From Siphonodentalium dalli (taxonomy: Eukaryota; Mollusca; Scaphopoda; Gadilida; Siphonodentaliidae): 64,000 bases of DNA. The notes below the pieces were generated by a model. It searched no databases, was not told the origin of the DNA, and saw nothing but the letters and a program-made list of their open reading frames with translations. Positions 11,893 to 21,759 of this stretch are shown here, piece after piece (within the stretch, counting starts at the first letter, position 1; every line of letters starts with the position of its first letter). Where the stretch lies: the NCBI GenBank assembly GCA_032622095.1, contig CP136061.1:87102983-87166982 (forward strand). The letters are read 5' to 3'. Both the position numbers and the translations under genes were made by a program.

Positions 11893-12030
11893 CTTTTATA
11901 TATGGCACACATACCCGGTACATGTGAGCATACCGGTATGTATACCATATATAAAAACCTGTTTATCACTTTTATATATGGTACACATGCGTGTGAGCAC
12001 ATGTATATGTATATGTACCATATATAAAAG
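11893..12030. repeat. Tandem pair of hairpins, CTTTTATATATGG arms
   Basis: Two successive hairpins (11893-11957 and 11969-12030), each with arms CTTTTATATATGG and CCATATATAAAAG around variable GT/CA-rich loops. The second looks like a duplicate of the first. Confidence 0.7.
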
Positions 12031-12400
12031 CACTTGTAGCTATGATTGAAGCTCAATGTAAACATGTATGTACACCAAAATAGATATCGGTACATGTACA
12101 CCAAAAAAATACCCCCCCCCCCAAATTTCAGGATATACATAAATTGACAACACGGGGAAATTGTATTGTGACTATTGTCATACATGTACTAGTAAGTATG
12201 TTTATTGCAAAATCACAAAAGTCACCGTAATCATGAAATCTTAAGCTGGAACCTCCAGGTATTGTGAAATATATTAGATTAGAATTTCATTTCAGTCTGC
12301 ATTAAGATTCTCTATACATATAAAACTGATCAGAAAATCCTCAAAATAACGAGGTGCCTTTAATGCATTACTCTCAGGTGCCAGATAAACGTGATGGCTG

Positions 12401-12543
12401 AATAAACGTGCTGGTTTACAACTTTACATTTACCCCTAAAATTATTAATAGTGCTGGCATTTTCACTATATATATCATGACCAAATAATAGTGATGGCCA
12501 GCATATTCTTCCAAAATTAATAAGCGTGCCAGCACGTTTATTT
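12401..12543. repeat. Inverted-repeat element, AATAAACGTGCTGG termini
   Basis: Starts AATAAACGTGCTGG and ends CCAGCACGTTTATTT, with imperfect inner pairing (AGTGCTGGCATTTTC / GATGGCCAGCATATTC). A third terminus-like motif (AGATAAACGTGATGGC) lies just upstream. Small non-autonomous element or decayed copy. Confidence 0.6.
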
Positions 12544-12549
12544 GGTACC

Positions 12550-15500
12550 CAAGAGTAAAGATCTGGAACATCTCTGCAAAGCTATCGCTCATTTTTACAC
12601 CGCTCAGCTTCAACTATCACTGCTCACTCACCATATAGAGATACATCCCAGAGGATCCTGCACTTAACAAAATACATGTACATATACTTTATCTACATGT
12701 AGTCTCTGGATTCGTAATTTTACAGGTTTTGATAATCTGCAAAAGAGGTGATGTTGACCTACTGTACATGTACCGGTATTGTATATAGCAGATTCTCATG
12801 TCATATGTTATGATATACACATGTACATGTACATGTAATGGATATACCAGTACCATTAGTTAAATGACAACTCCATTATAATCACCATCATTCCACTGAA
12901 GTTGAACTGACCCCTTCCAAAATTCTTTATAATTTGCATATCTACCGTACCAAACACTCAAACTACTTAATTGTTTCCCAGTTGACATTGTGACAATCCA
13001 ATAAAATACTGTATGTATACATGTAGTTAAAAGTTCATGTATGTCCCAAAACAGTCTGCCGACAGTATCCAGATCAATAATAGATACATGTATAACAAAG
13101 TTTCACAATTATAAATAAAACAGCCGACATGTTGACGAAAGTAAAATGCGGTTCATGGCTTCGCGTGACAGGTTAATAAGCCAAAGAGATAACCCGTGCA
13201 CTTTTCGGTTGGAAGTTTGGCCCGTTAATTGGGTCACACGCAGGAAAGGTAATGTGAAGCTGGGGTAAAATCCCCAGGTTATTTGGGATTAGAAAAGGAT
13301 TTTCTGAAACAAGTACATGTTAGGATATAAATGTAGTTTTTGTGGACATGAGTAGGTCTACGCACCAACATTGTTCGACAATATGGTAACATCTCCTTTC
13401 ACATTGGCACCATTTTATTGCACCTAACAGTTCTAAATCTAATTTATAATTACGCCTTCTACTATATACGGTACATACATCATGTACGCCACCTTCGAGG
13501 TTGACATTGGACACCATACCATTTGAGGTGGCAACATCAATATACTGCTGCTGTATACATGTACAAGTACATGTACTGTATTGTCTGTATATGCAGTGAA
13601 TTATAGACCATTTAGATAATATATCGTTTACGTTATAGCGACCTTAAGTGTCCTTACTAGTAAGTTGAAGCCCTAAGGCCTAACCAGCTGCTAACCTTTT
13701 TATTTATCGCAGTTTATATTTCAAACAACTTCCATCAGATCTTTCAATCTGAAACTTTGGCACTGTGAAATTTTGTGGCATGATAATAAATACCTGGAGA
13801 GCTTGCTATTTGATAACACGGTTGACATTAAAGCTAAACCCCCTAAATTGTCCCATGTGGATTTTTTTTTTCAACGAATCACCACTTCCACTTGTGCCAG
13901 TGCCCAAACATTGGCAAAACAGAAAAAGTCAAAGCATGTCATTGACACTGAGCGAAACACTCCGGTGAAAAATCATTAAAATGAGTAAACATACCTTGGC
14001 CTTCACTCTGATAACTTCTCTATTTTCCATGCCGTAAAAACTAGCCATTTTGGCATATGATGATGTATGCTAAATATCGATTTTTCATCTCATTTCCGAT
14101 TTCGAGAAAATCTCCACTTCCAGCTGATCCGACGAACCAAGGGAGGTAATTCATCGCACATTGATTGGATTATTTCAAATTTGTGTGGGGGTGTTCAAGA
14201 CACAGAGCTATATTTTAGTTTATGCATCGACGTATATATAGATCGATGGTTTATGTTTAGAACTGTTCGATATTTCAACATGGGATTTCTCAAAATCTAT
14301 CCAGAAAAAAAAACTCTTGGTGTTCATATAAATGATAAAATCTCCAATAATATTTACAATTTATATAGTTTCATGACATAAAAATAAAGTACAATGTATT
14401 CATGCAGGTATACCATATGATATAAATTTTAATATGCAAGATTGTCAATGTCATGCACGGTCTTTATAATTTTTCATAAAAGCATGGTATATCGGGAGGG
14501 GTGGTCATGAGAGGGAACTTTCTTTATGATCCTTTATATTTATCGTTACAAGCAACTATTTTATATGTTATTCATTGAGAAAGACAATACCAAATACTCT
14601 AAGAATCTCATGTAAGAGAATCCGTAAAGTTTAAAATTAATAATGAAATGTTTTTTTTATGTATGTGCCAAAACGTCATATACGACATTTGAGAAGTCCA
14701 CAGACCGTTTGTAGTAATGAATTCCTGAGAACAATATTATATCCCCACTTGTTTTAAATGAATGAAATTGTGTTGGCTCTATAATTATTAAGACTGCTTT
14801 CAAAAGAGGGCCAAAATGACGTTGCTCGCGATTTCCATTCTAGAATTTTCATTCTTTGTTTTTCTTGATGGGGGGGGGGGGTGTCCATCCCTGCAAATAT
14901 ATCAGCTATATTATGGGTTTTCGGATCTTAGTAAAATTTGGTATGGAGCGCCATCATGCCTCCATTCAAAAGAGGGGCAAATGACGTTGATCGCGTATCG
15001 ATTCAGCAGTTATCCTTCTTTGTTTATTCTAAATTTGGTTTCCGTCCTGCCCATGTTTGTATGCATGTATGGTGGATGTCAGTACCCGAGATGTACTTCT
15101 TGTTGTACATGAGAGTATTTTCAATTATAGGGTACTAATTTTGATTATTGATCTTGCCCAAGTATTCTGGATTATGTTTTAGATTATTTAAAAGTACTCA
15201 CTCCGATTCGATGGTCCCCATATCATCAGATTCAATAACAAAAATAAAATTGCCCAAACCGTGTTATTTATAAACATTTTGTTCAACGAAATCTGGCGGT
15301 ATATAATTGTCAAATATCTAACACCAAATGCCACTTGATTTTAGATGGAGTTATCCATCTTCATTCGCAATTTTGTCCGAGACCGTCGGCTTGAGTAATA
15401 TTTGCCAGGCCGCCAAATTAACATATCTCGGGAAACAACAAATTTCTAAAATCGATATTTGATCACTCTGAGCTTTGATGGGTGGGTTCCTCTACTCGAA

Positions 15501-17130
15501 TCAAATATGTTTTACACCCGATGCCAAAGAAATTGCAATTTGGGAGCGTTAATTCGGATATGCATCTTTAAACTGTTCATGCATGTACACGTGGGTGTAA
15601 TGTGGATAGATATTATTTTTATTATTTGCATTGATCCGTGCTTTTAATAATGTTGCATGTATGATTTATTTGTTAACAATATGCGATTGTTACATATTAA
15701 TCAATTTATTTGCAATAATATTCACCCGTGGATATGACGTCATATACATGACGTATACTCTATGGCAAGCCGTGTTCACATTTTCGATTTATTAAATGCA
15801 AATCCTAAGTATGGTATGAACTAGATGACTGTTTATCCTATATATACCTATCCATGCCATAAATGTAGTAATGACGATACATGAACATGCATGGTCCTTT
15901 CACTATTTGCAGGGGAGTAGCCTATCAATTTAAGACTGAAACCCCATGCATGACATATATACCCTCAGGGCCGGGACCAATTTCCTACTTACTACCCAGG
16001 CCTATGGGTATCCATATGGGTCCATGGCCATCCCGATCATATTGGGTCGTCAGTCATATCTGTCTTTAACAGTGGAGAAGAACGTGTATGAATTTGGTGG
16101 AAACTGGAGCTAAAGTTGTATATCACAGTCAGTTTTGGTGCCCCTCCCCTCCAATTCATGACTCGAACGGCACGAAGTTGACTTCCATTTCTTATTCCTT
16201 ATTCGAACTTTTTCTATTTAGGTCAAACAAAGGGTGTTGTATGGTGGCCCACAAGTAGACCCCGAAGCCACGACAAATAGTTTTCGCGGCTGGCTCAACC
16301 GGATTTCGTGGCTGGTTAGCTAGCTGAGCCGGCTCAGTCGCTACGTTCGTGGCTGACGAAATGTGGCGGCTCAGCCGGCTGAGATTTTATCAGTCAGCGT
16401 ATTTTCGTTTCCGAAATGTTCCAAATCCCCGGTTATAGACCCCGTTTGTTTTAGCGTTTGTGGTGAACCCGTATAATTCAATATCACACGTAATCTTTTG
16501 ATGTTGGGCTTTTCTATTATGGCGAAAATACACGAAGGACTGGCATGGATATACTATGTAGTTTCCCATCTAATCGGTATAAGTTACATTGGGACTTTTG
16601 TCGACTTCAGACTGATATCATCACTGGCATCTTGCGATATATGCATGCATCATTGAATGATGAACCCGATAGTAATGATATATAATATTTCAAACTATTG
16701 TCTATTCTTATGTGTATATATTGACAAATGCCAGCGATGTCTGAGACTGGGTCGTGTTGATATAAACAATTTATATTTTAACCCTTCCAATACCGAATGG
16801 ATGCGTCCATTCAGTTATATGAAAGCATGCATTGGGATAGTCTATTCCACATTAAGGGGCCCGGTGTTCTGATAACATAACAACCATGCCGTGCCCATGC
16901 GATTATGCCAATATTAGGCAATGCGGTTTAGTTCTTTGCGATTCACAGTACACTTGTGCTTGACATATAAGCCCATGCATGCAGACCACACGGCTCAGCC
17001 ATTTTACAATTCCGGCGGCGGAGATTTTTAAATGTGGCTGGCGTTAGAGATAATATGGCTGGCGGCGGATTGTGGCCAATATGGCTGGCGGCGGCGGCGT
17101 GCGATGGCGGCTTCGGGCTCTACCCACAAG
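12550..17130. other. No gene seen
   Basis: Intergenic sequence. Short ORFs up to about 104 codons show no recognisable domain. Notable only are a G-run at 14871-14881, a GCTGAGCCGGCTCAG-type palindrome cluster at 16280-16385 and a GGCGGCGGC-rich patch at 17010-17110. Confidence 0.5.
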
Positions 17131-17141
17131 GCACTCTTTCC

Positions 17142-17575
17142 ACACACCCACCCCGATCCAAAATGGCCACCGTCCAGAAGGGTTCAAATAGGGCACCCAT
17201 GTCAATCTCGGCCCCTTGACCGATTTAGGTTAAACAAATGGTGTTGTAGGATGGACCCCAAACCAATCTAAATATTCACCTCGTTCACCCCGATCCAAAA
17301 TGGCCGCCGCCCAGATGGGTTCAAATAGGGCACCAATGTCATTTATCGCGGTCCCTTGACCGATTTAGGTAAAAAAAAAATTGTAGGTCGACCCCAAATC
17401 ATTCTAAATATTCATCCCGCATACCCACCCCGATCCAAAATGGCCACCGTCCAGAGGGGTCCATGGGCACCCATGCCTTTTTCTGCCCCTTGGCCGATTT
17501 AGATCAAACAAAGGGTGGTGTGTGGTGGCCCCAAGCAATATAAATATTCAACATATATACACCATGCCCCGATCC
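17142..17575. repeat. Tandem repeat, about 139-bp period, three copies
   Basis: The block CCCCGATCCAAAATGGCC recurs at about 17150, 17288 and 17428, and in truncated form at 17566, each followed by CCGTCCAG, a GGGTTCAAATAGGGCACC-like block and CTTGACCGATTTAGG. A diverged relative (AAAGGGTGTTGTATGGTGGCC) lies at 16228. Confidence 0.8.
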
Positions 17576-18063
17576 GTATACAACGATCGCTGGGTTTGGT
17601 GAAAATAATTATACATGGAGTATTTCATCATTACGAAATCAACCAACTGATATGTTATATGTAAATAACATGGAAATATCGTACATTGACATAGTCTTCG
17701 TCGCGTATAAATTAGACTGCATTGATTTCCAGAAAATAGGTATATATTATAGTATATATGTATACGCATACATATAGAGTGCATATATAAGGCTAGAAAT
17801 CATAAATGATGCATGAAGAATTAGCTGGAGATAAATAGATATGTCTGTTGTCATGATGGACGTGATGTGTGGTGAAGGAAACGTAGAAGGCGAGAAAAAG
17901 ACTCAAAAATAAAAGATAAGAGGTGGTTAGTGAAAAATGCTGCGGTGCCAATCAAATAGTCACCACTATTTGTTTTCAAAGCAAATTGGGTATCATGAAC
18001 TCTACCAGCATTATACCTATATAATTATAGGGTACCGCGTATGGAAGGCAAATTCACATTTAA

Positions 18064-18240
18064 CAGCTAATTACACTTAAGCGTAATGCAATTATGCTTA
18101 AGCATAATGCCAGTATACTTAAGCGTATTGCTATTACGCTTAAAGGCGTAATGTCATTATGCTTAAGCGTGATTGCCTCACTCACACACAAATCCATTAT
18201 GCTTAAGCGTAAAGCCATTATCTTATAAGTGTAATAGGTT
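18064..18240. repeat. Array of short palindromic units, CTTAAGCGTAATG
   Basis: About eight degenerate units based on ATTATGCTTAAGCGTAATGC, centred on the palindrome CTTAAG. Period near 21-24 bp. Non-coding. Confidence 0.75.
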
Positions 18241-18567
18241 TGCATAGCCTTACTACCTATATAATTGTATCATCTATATAAGGTAAATATAATTATGTCA
18301 AAAGTTACTAGCATCAATAATGGCTGCATCCATTTTAGTTCCAGGGGAGTTTTGAGATATTGAATTTGAGTACGCTTAAATGTGAATTTGGCCTCCCATA
18401 ACCCTGCACACTGAAGTATTTACCAATGCATTTGATAATATTATGTATACTGTTTTTGAAATTGTACATGCACATTCGGTTTCGATCAATAGCGTGCACG
18501 AATCTAGTGCCTCTGTTGGGCGAACGCTCAGTTGACATCTGGTCTCAATCACAGGGGCCTGTGCATG

Positions 18568-18744
18568 ACGCGCTCCGCTGTCCGCCCCCTTTTGCAATGC
18601 CCATATACGCCGCCTCTATATACGCGCCTTCTTCGCGTTAATGGAACATTATGTCTATATAATGTTCCATTAACGCGAAGAAGGCGCGTATATAGAGGCG
18701 GCGTATATGGGCAGTGCAAAAGGGGGGCGGACAGCGGAGCGCGT
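18568..18744. mobile_element. Near-perfect 177-bp hairpin element
   Basis: Arms of about 86 bp. The left arm starts ACGCGCTCCGCTGTCCGCCC and the right arm is its complement ending GGAGCGCGT, with a 4-nt GTCT loop at 18653-18656. Inside are CATATACGCCGCCTC and CCTTCTTCGCGTTAATGG in both arms. Imperfect only around TTTTGCAATG/CAGTGCAAAA. GC-rich against AT-rich flanks. Possible foldback MITE; the flanks GGGGCCTGTG and GTGGCCTGTG may be remains of a duplication. Confidence 0.8.
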
Positions 18745-18791
18745 GGCCTGTGGTCTCAATGATATTTTTACAATGACAGGAGGTAATATTT

Positions 18792-18850
18792 GGGAAAATT
18801 GGGTAAAATATACAATTTATATATAAATTGCATATTTTATACCCAATTTT
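18792..18850. repeat. AT-rich hairpin
   Basis: GGGAAAATTGGGTAAAATAT pairs with ATATTTTATACCCAATTTTC across a TATATA core. Confidence 0.7.
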
Positions 18851-19100
18851 CGCAAATGTATTTTACAAAATTCACCAATGATGCAGCTGGGTTTATGTAA
18901 TTATTTCTGCAAAGAACTCTCTTTTTCAATTATTTCCTGATAAATCCATAATTTTAACACTCATGTGTGCACATATAGTGCACATTGTTTCAGTGCAGAT
19001 TTAAAAAAAGATACCTCCATGGAAGCTACCGGTATAGCTGTATCAGTGTTTACTCAGATCACCACCGATTAACGTTGGATGGTTTACTCAATGACATGTC

Positions 19101-19569
19101 ATGAGTAGTAATGGGGGGCACTATGGCCCAGTACCCCCCAGTGGGGGGCACTATGGCCCAGTACCCCCCAGTGGGGGGCACTATGGCCCAGTACCCCCCA
19201 GTGGGGGGCACTATGGCCCAGTACCCCCCAGTGGGGGGCACTATGGCCCAGTATCGAATACTGGACCATAGATCGTCCAGTATTCGATACTGGGCCATAG
19301 TGCCCCCCAGTGGGGGCACTATGGCCCAGTATCGAATACTGGACGATCTATGGTCCAGTATTCGATACTGGGCCATAGTGCCCCCCACTGGGGGGTACTG
19401 GGCCATAGTGCCCCCCACTGGGGGGTACTGGGCCATAGTGCCCCACTGGGGGGTACTGGGCCATAGTGCCCCCACTGATGGGTACTGGGCCATAGTTCCC
19501 CCCCTGAGGATAGATATTCCTGTCATTGATGTGATATTTCTGATCGGAAAAAATGAAAATGGACTTAGA
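19101..19569 (+). repeat. Left terminal inverted repeat of the Polinton
   Basis: Matches the reverse complement of 35982-36450 along its full 469 bp with a few differences. From the outer end it holds ATGAGTAGTAAT, four 30-bp units built on GGGGGGCACTATGGCCCAGT, two hairpins containing GTATCGAATACTGGAC and its complement, then about four 30-bp units in reverse orientation, and a unique inner part (GATAGATATTCCTGTC). The repeat is thus itself palindromic. Long open frames cross it only because the unit is a multiple of three. Confidence 0.95.
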
Positions 19570-19649
19570 ATTATTTTTTTTCAAAAGGAAAATCTCACTT
19601 TGGAAAATATCAATTAGCAATCAAGAGTTTTTCTTTTCGAATATTTGGT

Positions 19650-19665
19650 GGCCCTGAAAAGGGCC
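19650..19665 (-). terminator. Histone-type 3'-end stem-loop of the OTU-like gene
   Basis: On the minus strand: GGCCCTTTTCAGGGCC, a six-pair stem with a TTTC loop, preceded by AAAAC and followed by ACCAAA. It lies 19 nt after the stop of the gene starting at 20152. A purine-rich GAAAAGAAAAA stretch follows about 10 nt downstream, where histone pre-mRNAs carry the U7-binding element. It fits the metazoan histone consensus GGYYYTHHTHARRRCC. Confidence 0.75.
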
Positions 19666-19684
19666 GTTTTATTTTTGTTATAGT

Positions 19685-20152
19685 TTAGAATCCGCCACAT
19701 TGAACTTCTTTGTTCGCCAAAACTTCAATTGATTTGTCTCCTCGCCTCATCCATATTTCGCATTCACAATAATGCTCGTGGCAAACGTGTGGGATCCACA
19801 CTAGAGTTATTGATGACTTGAATCTTGGTGTTGATTTGTAGCCGCCTTTGGTAGCATCAAACATGACGATAGGTCGCTGTATAACAGTCGCCGCTAATTC
19901 AACCATCAATCTTGATTCAGCCAAAAGTGGTGTGCGCCGTAAATCTTGTGCCGACGCACCAAGTTCGTCACTCTCTGCGTAGTACAGGTCAACTGCCGCA
20001 TCTCTCAGAACCATCCATCCATCGGTCGTCCCGTAAACCGCAACGCTGAGTGCCCTCCAAAACAGAGATATTTCTTCGCCGCCGCACACTGCTTTACAGT
20101 ATACCCCCTGTACCATTATCTCGTCAAGATCTGTTATGTTTACAGCAGTCAT
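19685..20152 (-). CDS. OTU-like protein with the catalytic cysteine apparently replaced
   Basis: 155-residue protein. Residues 26-36 (EEISLFWRALS) sit where OTU-family cysteine proteases have the DGNCLFRALS-like active-site motif. A VLRDAAVDLY helix follows at 48-57, an RPIVMF strand at 93-98, and the ITLVW...HEHY block at 115-128 resembles the C-terminal His-Tyr motif. OTU enzymes remove ubiquitin-like modifiers; here the cysteine position reads Ser29, so activity is doubtful and a binding or decoy role is possible. The start lies just inside the duplicated bidirectional promoter, with a TATA-like AATATATG about 40 nt upstream. It has a histone-type hairpin 19 nt after the stop. The assignment rests on motif layout by eye only. 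Confidence 0.5.
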   Translation of the reverse strand: MTAVNITDLDEIMVQGVYCKAVCGGEEISLFWRALSVAVYGTTDGWMVLRDAAVDLYYAESDELGASAQDLRRTPLLAESRLMVELAATVIQRPIVMFDATKGGYKSTPRFKSSITLVWIPHVCHEHYCECEIWMRRGDKSIEVLANKEVQCGGF

Positions 20153-20739
20153 CTTTGAATGTAGAATAAGTCAGAAGATCCGTCTTGAACATATATTACG
20201 ATTGTGCGGGCGGTAGAGAAAGCACATAATACTTTGACGTTAAAAATGACAAATGCTTCTTGACGTTGTGTTTCTTTACAGTGCATTATCTGTAGTTTTC
20301 ACTATTTCGATATGTTATAGATTAAATTCATGATAGTATATGCAATTAATTAAGATGTTTTAACATATGAATTCATCTTCGTTCATAAACGATGACCAAG
20401 TAAAGTTATCGATTGTAATGATGAAGAAAAATGTTCAGTATGTTTTCTTGTGTTCAGTTTTATGTATAAAATATGTACATCTCCAAAAACAAAACTAGAA
20501 AAACATTCCATATTTTCCTAACGAGGTAACAAATATATCAATCATGTGTACCAAATAATAGATAATGATCTAACGAAATAAAAAACATTTGTTTGATCGC
20601 TATGCAATAATGATCAAGAAAAATATGAATGCTGATCCGTCTCTGAAAAAACACAATGCCAGGAAACATTTGTCAATTTTAACGTCAATGCGACATGTGA
20701 TTTCATTGACGCCCGTGTCAAATGTATAAAAATATTTTC
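20150..20739. promoter_or_regulatory. Bidirectional promoter region, copy A
   Basis: Non-coding 590-bp region between the divergent OTU-like gene and the 162-residue gene. It is nearly identical to 21757-22349. Each end carries an inverted block (20206-20270 and 20652-20717) with GACGTTAAAA / TTTTAACGTC and CACATGTCGC-like elements, so both genes see the same upstream sequence. TATAAAAATATTTTC at 20725-20739 serves the plus gene. AATATATG around 20190-20197 (minus strand) serves the OTU-like gene. Confidence 0.8.
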
Positions 20740-20775
20740 GAATTTGATCAACGTTACATTGCATTGCTATCAAAG

Positions 20776-21264
20776 ATGGATCCGTTAACAGAATTTCTTC
20801 AGAGTGAGATATACAGTAATCCTGTTGTACAGAATACATATGCGGCACCACAGTCAACAGGCCAAGCTAATACGACAATGACTATAGGTGGAGATACACT
20901 CATTTTAAAAGCGATTTTAGATGAACTGAGATGTCTTCGCAGGGATATTGACGTGAAAACACAAGTAACGCATCAAGAAGTAAAAGTGAATCTTCGTTTC
21001 GTTGCAGAAGAGATAGATATACCAATCAGGGTTCATGATGTTCAGAAATCGAAAGAACAGAAACAGATCAAAAAAGAAAAAATATTGGCTGCGAAAGAAA
21101 AAGAACCTAAAAGTATCATGAAGCCTTCTACTGAGACAAAAGTCAGATTTCGTCTTCCTTGTAAAGAATCTAAAGATACAGAGAAAAGTGATGAATTCGC
21201 AAAAGCTATTGGTTCTCATGGGAAAGATATGTCAAGATATAAGAAAAACACAAAACGATGTTAA
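20776..21264 (+). CDS. Lysine-rich protein of unknown function (left arm gene 2)
   Basis: 162 residues when started at the ATG 51 nt after the TATA box. An upstream in-frame ATG at 20722 overlaps the TATA box and is unlikely to be transcribed. Residues ~1-35 are polar. A likely amphipathic helical segment follows (TLILKAILDELRCLRRDID). The C-terminal half is strongly basic and low-complexity (KSKEQKQIKKEKILAAKEK), suggesting nucleic-acid binding or nuclear targeting. I do not recognise a family. The gene is divergent from the OTU-like gene and ends 22 nt before a histone-type stem-loop. Confidence 0.8.
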   Translation: MDPLTEFLQSEIYSNPVVQNTYAAPQSTGQANTTMTIGGDTLILKAILDELRCLRRDIDVKTQVTHQEVKVNLRFVAEEIDIPIRVHDVQKSKEQKQIKKEKILAAKEKEPKSIMKPSTETKVRFRLPCKESKDTEKSDEFAKAIGSHGKDMSRYKKNTKRC

Positions 21265-21286
21265 AGTCAGATGATAATTTTAAAAC

Positions 21287-21302
21287 GGCCCTTTTCAGGG
21301 CC
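21287..21302 (+). terminator. Histone-type 3'-end stem-loop of the 162-residue gene
   Basis: GGCCCTTTTCAGGGCC preceded by AAAAC and followed by ACACACA, 22 nt after the TAA. The next ~75 nt resemble those after the hairpin at 22744 (AAAAGGTTACTCTTTCAT shared), so the 3' region was duplicated together with the promoter. Confidence 0.75.
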
Positions 21303-21309
21303 ACACACA

Positions 21310-21510
21310 TTTCCCAAAAGGTTACTCTTTCATTGCTGAAAAAATCAAAAACACGATTGTTCAATTTATATTTTATTCAACAACAAATATTTGCAAGTAT
21401 ATTTTGTTTTAAATTATTCGTGGCGTGATTTTTTCAAAACAAAACATAGGGTACAAAGAACATTATTAGTTATTAAGCAATGCTAAAAGTTTTTCTTTTT
21501 GAAAAAATTG
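21310..21510. other. Spacer between the two divergent gene cassettes
   Basis: AT-rich, no ORF. The left half matches 22765-22850. It includes a minus-strand AATAAA, possibly inherited from the neighbouring cassette rather than used here. Confidence 0.6.
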
Positions 21511-21513
21511 GTT

Positions 21514-21529
21514 GGTCCTGAAAAGGACC
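21514..21529 (-). terminator. Histone-type stem-loop with a compensatory pair change
   Basis: Minus strand GGTCCTTTTCAGGACC. Compared with the other four hairpins, the third stem pair is T-A instead of C-G: both sides changed, pairing kept. Followed by ACCAACC and, after TTTTTTC, the purine-rich AAAAAGAAAAA. It is the second hairpin downstream of the 62-residue gene. Confidence 0.75.
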
Positions 21530-21541
21530 GTTTTTGTTTTT

Positions 21542-21557
21542 GGCCCTGAAAAGGGCC
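21542..21557 (-). terminator. Histone-type 3'-end stem-loop of the 62-residue gene (first of two)
   Basis: Minus strand GGCCCTTTTCAGGGCC, 13 nt after the stop at 21571, preceded by AAAAC. Unlike the others it is followed by AAAAACAAAAAC rather than ACC. Only 12 nt separate it from the second hairpin at 21514-21529. Confidence 0.7.
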
Positions 21558-21570
21558 GTTTTGTATGGCA

Positions 21571-21759
21571 TCAAAGTTCACGCCACGATTTTCTTTTGAG
21601 ACTTTTGCTTTTGTTCCAACGCTGTTGTTTTTTGCATATTTGCATAACCAGTTTTGCACTGGCGGTTACTTCTTTTGCGTGTTCGCCCCGCATTATCTGG
21701 GGTGTTAGCCCTATCGTTCCTCTTAGTATAGACATCAACGGTTCGGGGGTTTCGGACAT
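21571..21759 (-). CDS. Small basic protein of unknown function (left arm gene 3)
   Basis: 62 residues. Its ATG sits at the same place in promoter copy B as the OTU-like start does in copy A (both CATCTTTGAATG on the plus strand), which argues that this short frame is a real gene. The C-terminal third is very basic (KKQQRWNKSKSLKRKSWREL), compatible with nuclear targeting or nucleic-acid binding. It has no similarity by eye to the OTU-like protein, although the surrounding non-coding DNA is shared. Two histone-type hairpins follow the stop. An alternative 86-codon frame starting at 21838 would begin upstream of the likely TATA element and is less plausible. Confidence 0.65.
   Translation of the reverse strand: MSETPEPLMSILRGTIGLTPQIMRGEHAKEVTASAKLVMQICKKQQRWNKSKSLKRKSWREL

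Noticed and set aside
19059-19620. Overlapping ORFs of 90-168 codons in the left TIR (MAQYPPVGGT repeats), with equivalents at 35863-36491
   Set aside because: They exist on both strands and in several frames because the TIR is made of 30-bp units; the same words appear in both TIRs. No promoter or codon signal.
20722-20775. Upstream ATG giving an 18-residue longer left-arm gene 2
   Set aside because: The ATG overlaps the TATA box, so it would not be in the mRNA; 20776 is preferred.
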